Made by a program: the position numbers and the translations under genes. A stretch of DNA of 64,000 nucleotides from Verrucomicrobiales bacterium (lineage in GTDB: Bacteria > Verrucomicrobiota > Verrucomicrobiia > Limisphaerales > J093). Below, one piece after another: positions 17,728-28,400 of this stretch. Position 1 is the stretch's first letter, and each line of letters begins with the position of its first letter. Under the pieces are notes generated by a model. It was given only the letters and a program-made list of their open reading frames with translations. It was not told the DNA's origin and searched no databases. The stretch spans positions 1 to 64,000 of the forward strand of contig JACKPV010000042.1 in NCBI GenBank assembly GCA_024233305.1. Direction: 5' to 3'.

Positions 17728-18922
17728 TAGTTGACACATACTCGCAGAGCTTCTACGGTCTGGGCGGCGCAGGTGAACCAGAGGTAATCATGCGAATGGC
17801 ACGGATCAAGGTAGCGGGTCGGGGGGCGGTGTATCACTGCATCTCCCGCGTGGTCGGCGGACAGCGGTTGCTCGGGGACCTCGAGAAGGAGAAGCTCCGC
17901 CTCATGCTCTGGCAGCAGGCCGCCTTCTGCGGACTCGAAATCATCACCTACTGCCTCCTGTCCAATCACTTCCACATCCTGGTCCGGGTGCCGTCCGAGG
18001 TCGTCGCCAGCGATGCCGAACTGGTCGATCGGACCCTGAAGTTCTACGGGCCCAAGAGCCTCTACGTGCAGAACCTGCAGCGGGTCCTGGGGCAGCAGGG
18101 GGAATTGCCCGAGGATCTGCGGGCCGGGGTGCGGCAACGGTTGGGGGATGTGTCGGTGTTCATGAAGGAACTCAAGCAACGGTTCAGCAAGTGGTACAAC
18201 AAGCAACACGAACGGTTCGGCACGCTGTGGGCCGAACGGTTCAAGAGTGTGTTGGTGGAGGACGTGCCCGGGGTGGTGGAGACGGTGGCGGCGTATGTGG
18301 ACTTGAATCCGGTGCGGGCGGGATTGGTGAAGGATCCGAAGGAGTATCGGTGGTGTGGGTATGCGGAGGCGGAGGCGGGGCGGGGTGAGGCGCGCTCGGG
18401 GTTGGCAAGTATCTCGGGAGCAAAGGAATGGAGTGAGGTAGCCGGGCGGTATCGGGAGGTGCTGATGGTGAAGAGCGGGGTGGCGGGGAGATCGGGGAAG
18501 GAGGTGTTGAGTGCGGGGGAGATCCGGCGGGAGTTGCAGCGGGGGAGGGAGTTGGCGATGGGGGAGGCGCTGAGGTTGCGGGTGAGGTATTTCAGCGACG
18601 GGGTGTTGTTGGGATCGAGGAACTTCGTGAACGAGATGTTCGCGGAGCACCGGGAGCGATTTGGGCCGCGGCGAAAGACGGGGGCGAGGAAGCTGCGGGG
18701 CTTGGCGGTGCTGGGAGGCCTGGCGAGCCTGCGGGACTTGCGGATCGGAGCGATCACGTAGAAGGAAGCGTATCAGCCCACGGACGGCGGCGCATTCAAT
18801 CGACCGGGGTGGTTGACCGTCGTCCGGTGGGCGCGGCGGGGTTCCGGGCGACGAACTGTGCTGCTCTCGCGCCGGCTTCGCTGGGGATACGAGTTCCGAC
18901 CTCGCATTAGATAGAGTGACAG
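17709..18922 (+). mobile_element. Candidate RAYT unit between 14-bp direct repeats
   Basis: The RAYT gene is bounded by AGATAAAGTGACAG on the left and AGATAGAGTGACAG on the right, giving a 1,200-bp unit. The extent is my inference from these repeats. No classical terminal inverted repeats are visible, as expected for IS200/IS605-related enzymes. Confidence 0.55.
17790..18761 (+). CDS. REP-associated tyrosine transposase (RAYT, Y1_Tnp family)
   Basis: The 323-aa product is a single-strand DNA transposase of the IS200-like HUH type. The metal-binding HUH motif is His60-Phe61-His62 in LLSNHFHILVRVP. A candidate catalytic tyrosine is Tyr136 in RFSKWYNKQHERFG, followed by the RAYT-typical YVDLNPVRAGLV. 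The C-terminal third is long, basic and lysine/arginine-rich, as in RAYTs that bind REP hairpins. Codon use in the second half leans heavily on G-rich codons, unlike neighbouring genes, which suggests transfer. RAYTs are known to act on GTAG-footed hairpins. Such hairpins occur elsewhere in the window but not immediately beside this gene. Confidence 0.9.
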   Translation: MRMARIKVAGRGAVYHCISRVVGGQRLLGDLEKEKLRLMLWQQAAFCGLEIITYCLLSNHFHILVRVPSEVVASDAELVDRTLKFYGPKSLYVQNLQRVLGQQGELPEDLRAGVRQRLGDVSVFMKELKQRFSKWYNKQHERFGTLWAERFKSVLVEDVPGVVETVAAYVDLNPVRAGLVKDPKEYRWCGYAEAEAGRGEARSGLASISGAKEWSEVAGRYREVLMVKSGVAGRSGKEVLSAGEIRRELQRGRELAMGEALRLRVRYFSDGVLLGSRNFVNEMFAEHRERFGPRRKTGARKLRGLAVLGGLASLRDLRIGAIT

Positions 18923-19128
18923 TTGCTTGGTCCAGTTGCGAAGGTCGGGTTAGGCTGCCCGTTTCCCGATGATCCGTTCATGGGCCTGCCTTCTGGGCTG
19001 GGCTGGGGCAGATGCAGCCACACCGCGTCGATCCAGCCCAGCACTTGTTCGGTTTGCGCTCGGGGCCAGTCGGTTTCTTCCCCGTGCGCATCCAGCCGAA
19101 GCGCTCGTTTCAGGAGGTCGCCCGGTTG
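18907..19128 (-). pseudogene. Unidentified coding relic beside the RAYT unit
   Basis: A minus-strand frame between two stops has protein-like composition (LLKRALRLDAHGEE and VLGWIDAVWLHL) but no start codon. It ends inside the GTGACAG repeat, which supplies its stop. It could be the tail of a gene cut by the mobile unit. I do not recognise it. The rest of the gap before clpB holds nothing I can identify. Confidence 0.3.
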
Positions 19129-19139
19129 CTAGGTGGTGT

Positions 19140-21740
<2,601 letters not shown>

Positions 21741-21922
21741 GTCCTGGTCGCGGGGAGCCGGGTCGTATCCGGTGATTCCGAATCCGCCCGCCACCCCGCG
21801 GAGAATTCGTATGGTCCTATGAATAGCGCGCGCCCGGGCCGGGTCAAGCGGACGAGCGGGCATGGTCGTGGGGCGCGCAACTGTCGCTTGAGCCCCGCCT
21901 GCCGCCCCGGTAGGGTCTCCGC

Positions 21923-22162
21923 ATGCCGATTTACGAGTTTCATTGTCGGGCCTGCGAGAAGGACTCCGAATTGCTGGTGCGGTCGAGCGACTGGAAGGGG
22001 AGCAAGTGCCCGCACTGCGGTTCGGTCAAGCTGGAGAAGAAGTTGTCGGTGTTCGCCTCGTCCACCAGCGGGGCTTCGGAGGCCCCCATGGCCTGTGGCA
22101 TGCCGGCGGGGGGTGGCGGCGGTTGCGGGGCCTGCTGCGGGGGTGGCCCGCATCGGCACTGA
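21923..22162 (+). CDS. FmdB-family zinc-ribbon protein
   Basis: The 79-aa product has the FmdB/CxxC_CxxC_SSSS pattern: start MPIYEFHCRAC, then KCPHCGS with the second cysteine pair, and a glycine/cysteine-rich tail (GGGGGCGACCGGG) ending in histidines. The family is called regulatory, but its molecular role is poorly known. The Cys/His-rich tail could bind another metal. Confidence 0.9.
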   Translation: MPIYEFHCRACEKDSELLVRSSDWKGSKCPHCGSVKLEKKLSVFASSTSGASEAPMACGMPAGGGGGCGACCGGGPHRH

Positions 22163-22654
22163 GCGACCGGTTGCGGCCTGCCAAGGGCGCGGCGGCTCAC
22201 GCCACCGCAAGCATGCAGTTGGATCGACCACGGACGGGCGGATACTGGGGGAAACAGAGGCCGCCCGTCGGGGGTTGGACGCACCATTCAGGGATTGAGG
22301 GATTGCGCCGACCCTCGCTTCGCCACGGCCCATCCGCGGTCCAGCAGCTGAAACGTCGCGGCTCAGCCGTATCGATTCAACAGGGGGTAGCCGCCGACGT
22401 GTAGTCGGCGCTGAAATCCAAGGGCTTACGCGGGCTCGCCGATTCCGATCAGCAGTCACCTTTCGGTGAATCGTCGCCTTCGGCAACAGGCTGCCCTATC
22501 CCAGCTGAATCATGCGCCGACTGCACGTCGGCGGCTACGAGTTACTGAATCGTTACGGCTCAGCGGGTGTGGCGCGCTGAATCGACAGGGCTTCGGTGCT
22601 TGCGGTAGCGCTGGGGTTGGAGAACGCTGGCGGCGCCGGAGAGGGCGCGCGGTT
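22163..22654. other. Intergenic region with a mobile repeat
   Basis: The only structure I can identify in this 490-bp gap is the 192-bp palindromic element at 22367-22558. I see no gene in the remaining sequence. Confidence 0.6.
22367..22558 (-). repeat. 192-bp GTAG-hairpin doublet element, copy A
   Basis: The ends read CCGTATCGATTCA and (reversed) CCGTAACGATTCA. Each is followed after seven bases by a GTAG-footed hairpin, GTAGCCGCCGACGTG plus TAGTCGGCG or CAGTCGGCG. The element is flanked on both sides by a direct CTCAG (22362-22366 and 22559-22563). It is the inverted twin of copy B, with three differences in 192 bases by eye. Confidence 0.9.
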
Positions 22655-23332
22655 TTATCTGGCGAACTCCGTGGCGGAAATCCGGGTGAGGTCCGTGACG
22701 AGCCAGTCGGGTTGGGTCCCGGCGAGTTCCTCGTGCGTCGCGCCTCCGGTGGAGACCGCCAGGACTTTCGCCCCCACGGCCCGACCGCATGCCACGTCGT
22801 GCGGGGTGTCGCCCACCACGAGCATTTCTTCCGAGCGCAGTGCCGGTCCGAGGAGTCCACGTCCCCGCTCCAGGGCCACGGCGGCCAGTTCGTTGCGGCA
22901 CTCGTTGTCGTCGCCGAAAGCGCCCATCGCGAACGCGTCCCACAGCCCGTAGTGCCGCAGCTTGATCTCGGCGCCCCGGCGGATGTTGCCGGTGAGCAAT
23001 CCGATCCGCGGCGGGACGGGCAGCGCGCGCAGTCCGTCGATGAACGCGGTCACGCCGGCGCACACCGCGCCTTCGTGGCGGCCCAGGAGATCCTCGAGCA
23101 CCGGGAGATAATGGGCGAAGAAGCGCGCGAAATGTCCGGGGGACGCCTCGATGCCATGTCCGGTGAAGAACTCCCGCACGAGCGAGGTGTCGGTGCGCCC
23201 GGCGAATTTCATGTGCCCGGTTCCGTTGCGGATGCCGAAGGCCTCCTCTCCGGTGCGGGTGAACGCGGCCACTCCCGCGCCGCCGGTGCGGATCAGGGTG
23301 CCGTCGATGTCGAAAACCACGAGGCGAATCAT
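22655..23332 (-). CDS. HAD-superfamily phosphatase, phosphoglycolate phosphatase-like
   Basis: The 225-aa product has the HAD catalytic motif FDIDGTL with Asp8 as nucleophile and Asp10 as acid/base, motif II around LLTGN, and motif III/IV EEMLVVGDTPHDVACGRA. An alpha-helical cap follows motif I, as in the Gph/PgmB class. It likely removes phosphate from a small metabolite, and the substrate is not predictable. The ATG at 23332 is chosen because the upstream extension is just the tRNA-Tyr read as protein. Confidence 0.88.
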   Translation of the reverse strand: MIRLVVFDIDGTLIRTGGAGVAAFTRTGEEAFGIRNGTGHMKFAGRTDTSLVREFFTGHGIEASPGHFARFFAHYLPVLEDLLGRHEGAVCAGVTAFIDGLRALPVPPRIGLLTGNIRRGAEIKLRHYGLWDAFAMGAFGDDNECRNELAAVALERGRGLLGPALRSEEMLVVGDTPHDVACGRAVGAKVLAVSTGGATHEELAGTQPDWLVTDLTRISATEFAR

Positions 23333-23412
23333 GTCCTTTGTCGTTGCTGGCCGGGGGCTGCCGGAAGCCGGTTCCCGTCCCGGGACACCCGGCATCGAGA
23401 GGGGAGGGAAGG

Positions 23413-23498
<86 letters not shown>

Positions 23499-23580
23499 AC
23501 CCGGTCATCCGCAAGAGCGCAAAGTAAACGCCGACCGGGCGGCGCTTGTCAACCCCGGGTGTTCTGCCTAAGTTCCGCCC

Positions 23581-24984
23581 ATGTTCGATGCCCTGAGCAA
23601 CAAGCTCCAGAACGCCTTCCGCAACCTCCGCGGGCTGGGACGCATTTCTGAGTCCAACGTCGCCGAATCCCTGCGCGAGGTCCGGCTGGCCCTGCTGGAT
23701 GCGGACGTCAACTTCCAGGTTGCCCGGGATTTCATTGAGCGCGTCAAGCAGCAGGCCCTCGGCGCCGAGGTCGTCCAGACGGTGCAACCCGGCCAGCAAA
23801 TCGTGAAGATCATCCACGACGAGCTGGTCGCGTTGCTGGGCGCCGAGAACGCGGCGCTCGAAACCGGCGGCAAACCCACCTGCATCCTGATGGTCGGATT
23901 GCACGGCTCGGGCAAGACCACTTCGAGCGGCAAACTGGCCCGGCTCCTCCGCAAGCAGGGACGCTCGCCGTTGCTGGTGGCTGCCGACGTCTACCGGCCT
24001 GCCGCCATGGATCAACTCGCCACGCTCGGCCAACAGCTCGAGCTTCCCGTTTTCGTCAAGCCGGGTGAAACGGACGTCCTGCGGATCGGTCGCGAAGCCC
24101 TCGCGCAGGCGGCGGCCAACCATCACAACATCCTCATCTTCGACACCGCCGGACGGCTGCAAATCGACGAGCCGTTGGTGCAGGAACTCGTGCGCCTGCG
24201 GGATCTGGTCAAGCCGCAGGAGATCCTCCTTGTGCTCGACTCGGCCACCGGGCAGGAAGCGGTGAACGTGGCCACCCATTTCGACGGCGCTCTCGGGATT
24301 ACCGGCGCCGTGCTCACGAAACTCGACGGCGATGCCCGCGGCGGGGCGGCCCTGAGCTTCAAGGCGGTCGTCGGCAAGCCGATCAAGTTCATGGGCATCG
24401 GCGAGAAGCTCGAGGACTTCGAGCCGTTCCACCCGGAACGCATGGCCCAACGCATCCTGGGCATGGGCGACGTCGTCTCCCTGGTCGAGAAGGCGGCCGA
24501 GGCGGTCGACCTCGAGGAGGCGCAGAAGCTCGAGGAGAAAATGCGGCGGGGGCAGTTCACCCTCGAGGACTTTCTCGGTCAACTGCGGCAGATGAAGAAA
24601 ATGGGACCGTTGGATGGGATCATCGGGTTGCTGCCGGGAGGCGCGGAGGCGTTGAAGTCCGCGGACTTGAGCAAGAGCGAGCGGGAGTTCCGTCGCATGG
24701 AGGGGATCATTTGCGCGATGACCCTGCAGGAGCGCCGGCAGCCGGCGATCCTCAACGCGAAGCGCCGCATCCGGATTGCCAACGGCAGCGGGGTGAAGGT
24801 GGCGGAGGTCAACGGCCTGTTGCAGCGGTTCAACCAGATGCAGCAGATGATGAAGAAGATGGGCAAGTTCCAGAAGATGCTCGGCAAGATGGGGGGGCGC
24901 GGAGGAATGGGCGGCATGGGCGGCATGCCCGGCATGGGAGGCCCGGGCGGTTTCCGGGGAAAGTTGCCCAAGATGTTCCGGTAG
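23581..24984 (+). CDS. ffh: Signal recognition particle GTPase Ffh
   Basis: The 467-aa product is the SRP54 homologue that binds signal sequences and 4.5S RNA and delivers ribosomes to FtsY. It has an N domain (1-90), a G domain with GLHGSGKT (106-113), DTAGR and the TKLDGDARGG motif, and a methionine-rich M domain ending in repeated GGMGGMP. Length and domain order are normal. It is divergently arranged with tRNA-Tyr. Confidence 0.97.
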   Translation: MFDALSNKLQNAFRNLRGLGRISESNVAESLREVRLALLDADVNFQVARDFIERVKQQALGAEVVQTVQPGQQIVKIIHDELVALLGAENAALETGGKPTCILMVGLHGSGKTTSSGKLARLLRKQGRSPLLVAADVYRPAAMDQLATLGQQLELPVFVKPGETDVLRIGREALAQAAANHHNILIFDTAGRLQIDEPLVQELVRLRDLVKPQEILLVLDSATGQEAVNVATHFDGALGITGAVLTKLDGDARGGAALSFKAVVGKPIKFMGIGEKLEDFEPFHPERMAQRILGMGDVVSLVEKAAEAVDLEEAQKLEEKMRRGQFTLEDFLGQLRQMKKMGPLDGIIGLLPGGAEALKSADLSKSEREFRRMEGIICAMTLQERRQPAILNAKRRIRIANGSGVKVAEVNGLLQRFNQMQQMMKKMGKFQKMLGKMGGRGGMGGMGGMPGMGGPGGFRGKLPKMFR

Positions 24985-25432
24985 ACTGCAAGCCGGCCCC
25001 AGGCTTCACAAGGGATGGGCGCGGATGGGCAAGGATCTCGGGGGACGAGATCGCCCGCCCTGGATTTGAACCCGGTTTTCAGCGGTCCTCCCCGCTCGCT
25101 GCGCCGACGCGGCATCGCCGCGGCCCATCTGTGAACTCCACGGTTCATGAGCTGAGCGGTCACGGCCAAACCGCGCCCGGTGTTCGTTGCCGGTCTTCCC
25201 GCGCTCCGGGCAGCGGGAATCCGGAAAGCAGGAGTGTTTGTCGCGCGCTTTCCGTCTAAGGATTCAGCGGCGGTCGCGTCAGGAAGAAGGCAGCCCGGCT
25301 GACCTCCGGTTCGAGGCGGGCCGGCGCGGCAACCGGGAGGTGCCCTCCGGGCCGGACAAGGCCCTCGGGAAACGGGAGCGGCACGGTTGCCCGGACCGCG
25401 CGATGCCGCGACGTTGAACATCGTTTTACGCC
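24985..25432. other. Intergenic, no gene seen
   Basis: These 450 bases between ffh and the alpha-2-macroglobulin gene contain no convincing coding frame, tRNA or repeat. A TTTGAACCCGG phrase resembles a tRNA T-arm, but no acceptor stem or anticodon arm surrounds it. Confidence 0.5.
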
Positions 25433-28400
25433 ATGAATCGAATCGTACTGACCTGGTCCCTGTTACTGGTTATGCAGCTGAACGGAGCGTCCCGCGAGTC
25501 CGCGTGGAAATCGGTCGAGGAGGCCGCAGGGCAGGGGTTGCCCCGAACGGCGGTCGAGCGGCTCGAGCCGATCATCAACGGGGCGATTGCCGACCGTGCC
25601 TGGGGCGAGGCCGTGAAGGCGATTGCGTTTCGGTTGACCTACGAGGGGCAGATCGAGGGCAACCAACCGGAGGCGAAGATCACCCGCCTCGAAGCGGAAC
25701 TGGCGCGCGCCCCGGCGGAAATCGTCCCGATGTTGCAGACCGTGCTGGCCCATTGGTACTGGCATTACTACCAGCAGAATCAATGGCGCTTCATGCGGCG
25801 CACGGCCACCGCCGAGGCGCCGGGGGAGGATTTCACGACCTGGGATCTCAAACGGCTTTTTGCCGAGATCGACCGGCAGTTCGAGCGGGCCCTCGTCGCG
25901 GCGGACGCGCTCAAGCAAATTCCGATCGGGGAGTACGCCGACCTCCTGATCCAGGGCGGTCTGCCGGATCGGTATCGTCCCACCCTGTTTGATTTCATCG
26001 CCCAGGAGGCGCTTTCGTTTTACACCGCCGGCGAACAGGCGGGCGCCCGTCCGGAAGGGGCCTTCGAGATCGCGGCCACCGATCCGGCGCTGGGCCCCGT
26101 GGCCCGGTTCCTCGCCTGGACACCGCAAACCAGCGAAACCGATGCGCCGGCGCTGAAGGCGATCCGGCTGTACCAGGCGTTGCTCCGGTTTCACGCGGCG
26201 GACACCGACCCGACCGCCTTCCTGGACCTGGACCTGGCGCGGTTGAACTGGGCCCGGAACGTGGCGTTCGGGGAGGAAAAGGACGAGCGGTTCGAGGCGG
26301 CCTTGACCCGGTTTATTGACGCCAACGCGGACCATGAGATCGCCAGCATGGCCCTGTGGCATCTGGCCCGGTCGAAGCAGGAGCAGGACGACCCGACCGC
26401 GGCGCATGCCCTGGCGAGCCGCGGCCGCACGATCCATCCGAACAGCCCGGGCGGTCAGCTTTGTGAGAACCTGGTGCGGCAGATCGAGGCGCCCTCGGCG
26501 TCGTTGCGCACGGAACGGGTTTGGACCGCGCCGTGGCCCGATCTGGAGGTGACCTATCGCAATGTGACGACGGTGTGGTTCCGCGCGATCGCGTGGGACT
26601 GGCAGGAGGTGGCGTCGGGCGCGATGGGGTTTCCTGACCGGCTCGATGACGCGCAACGCGACCGGTTGCTTGCCCGGGCCCCCGCTCTGGAATGGCAGGA
26701 ATCGCTGCCGGCAACGACCGATTACCGGGAGCACACGGCATCCCTCGCGGCCCCGGCCACACTGCGCCCGGGCAGCTATGTGATCGTGGCCAGTCACCGC
26801 GCGGACTTCCGTCCGGACGGCAACCAGTTGTCGCTCGCGGAAGTGTGGGTCAGCAAGCTGGCGCTGGTGTTGCGGACCGGCGAAGAGGACCTCGGGGGTT
26901 TCGTGTTGGAGGCGGAAAGCGGGGAACCGCTGGCGGGCGTGCGGGTCGAGGCCTGGCGCCAGGATTCGAGCGGACGACGCCGGGCGCTGACCCGGGTCGA
27001 AACCGTCAGAACCGACGCCCAGGGGCTCTTCGTGTTCAAGCAAAGCGGCGGTCCGCCCTTGTGGGTCCGAGCCGTGCATGAGGAGGGAAGCCTGGCCCGG
27101 ATGACCGGCTATCGACCTCGCGGCCGGGAACGGGTGGTCCCGGAGGAACGCACGGTGTTCTTCACCGATCGCGCCATTTATCGGCCCGGCCAGACGGTGC
27201 AATACAAGGGCATCTGCCTTCGCGCGGATCGGGCGGGCGACGACTACTCGGTTCTGGGAGGCCGCGCCTTGACGGTCACTTTCTTCGATCCGAACGGCAA
27301 GGAGATCGTGAAGCGAACGCATCGCTGCAACGACTACGGTTCGTTCAGCGGCAGCTTCACGGCACCCGCGGACCGCGTTGCCGGCCGGATGCGGCTCCAG
27401 GCTACGGACGGCCCCGACGGCGTTGGCTGGCTGCAGGTCGAGGAATACAAGCGGCCCAAGTTCCAGGTGACCTTGGAGGCGCCCGCCACGGCGCCGAAGC
27501 TCGCGGAAGAGGTCCGCATGATCGGGAAGGCGATGGCCTACACCGGGGCCGCCATTGACGGCGCCAAGGTCAAGTGGCGCGTGACGCGCGAGACGCAGAT
27601 GCCGTGGTGGTGGGGCGGGTTCGGGCGACGCCTCGGCTGGCCCGTCGGTGAGGCGGCGGAGATTGCCCACGGGACAGCGGAGACCGCGGTCGATGGCACG
27701 TTCACCATCGGGTTTGTGGCCAACCCGGACCGTCGCGTGCCAGCGGCGGATCAACCGACCTTCCGCTATCGGATCTCGGCCGATGTGACGGACCTGGCCG
27801 GCGAAACCCGCTCGGACGAGCGCTCCGTACGGGTCGGCTACGTGGCTCTCAACGCGCGGATCAATGTGCCGGAATGGCTGCCCGCCGGTGAACCCATTCC
27901 GATCGAGGTGCGCACCACGACGCTGGACGGTGAGCCGCAGTTGGCGGAGGGCGCGCTCAAAATCCACGCGCTCCAGGCGCCCGACCGTGTCCAGCGGGCG
28001 TCCTTGGTGCGGGGGATCAACGGGGAGCCGGATGGCTCCGATCCGCGCCACTGGCCCCTGGGTCCAGTGGCGCAGGAGACCGGGTTCACCACGGATGCTG
28101 AAGGCCGGGCGAAGGTGACGGTGGCCCTGACGTCCGGGGTTTACCGGGCGGTGCTGTCCACGCAGGATCGCTTCGGCAAATCCGTGACGGCGGCACTGGA
28201 CCTCCGGGTGATCGATCCATCCGCCGGCACGCTGGCGCTGAAGGTGCCTTCGCTGCTCGCGGCGCCGGCCTGGAGCGTCGAGCCGGGGAGCGAGTTCACC
28301 GCGATCTGGGGAACCGGCTATCCGACCGGACGGGCCTTCATCGAGATTCTGCATCGCGATCGGCGTTTGCAGGCCTTCTGGACCGAACCGGGTCGCACGC

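Noticed and set aside
17528..17737. N-terminal extension of istB starting MSTMNLSLYLYLYMG
   Set aside because: It is the translated hexamer repeat plus out-of-frame istA sequence, not a real IstB start.
25060..25095. TTTGAACCCGG, resembling a tRNA T-arm
   Set aside because: No acceptor stem, D-arm or anticodon arm can be folded around it.
25280..25310. GTCAGGAAGAAGGCAGCC, resembling the conserved loop of 4.5S SRP RNA near ffh
   Set aside because: The symmetric loop and closing stem of SRP RNA are not present, and bases around the tetraloop do not fit.
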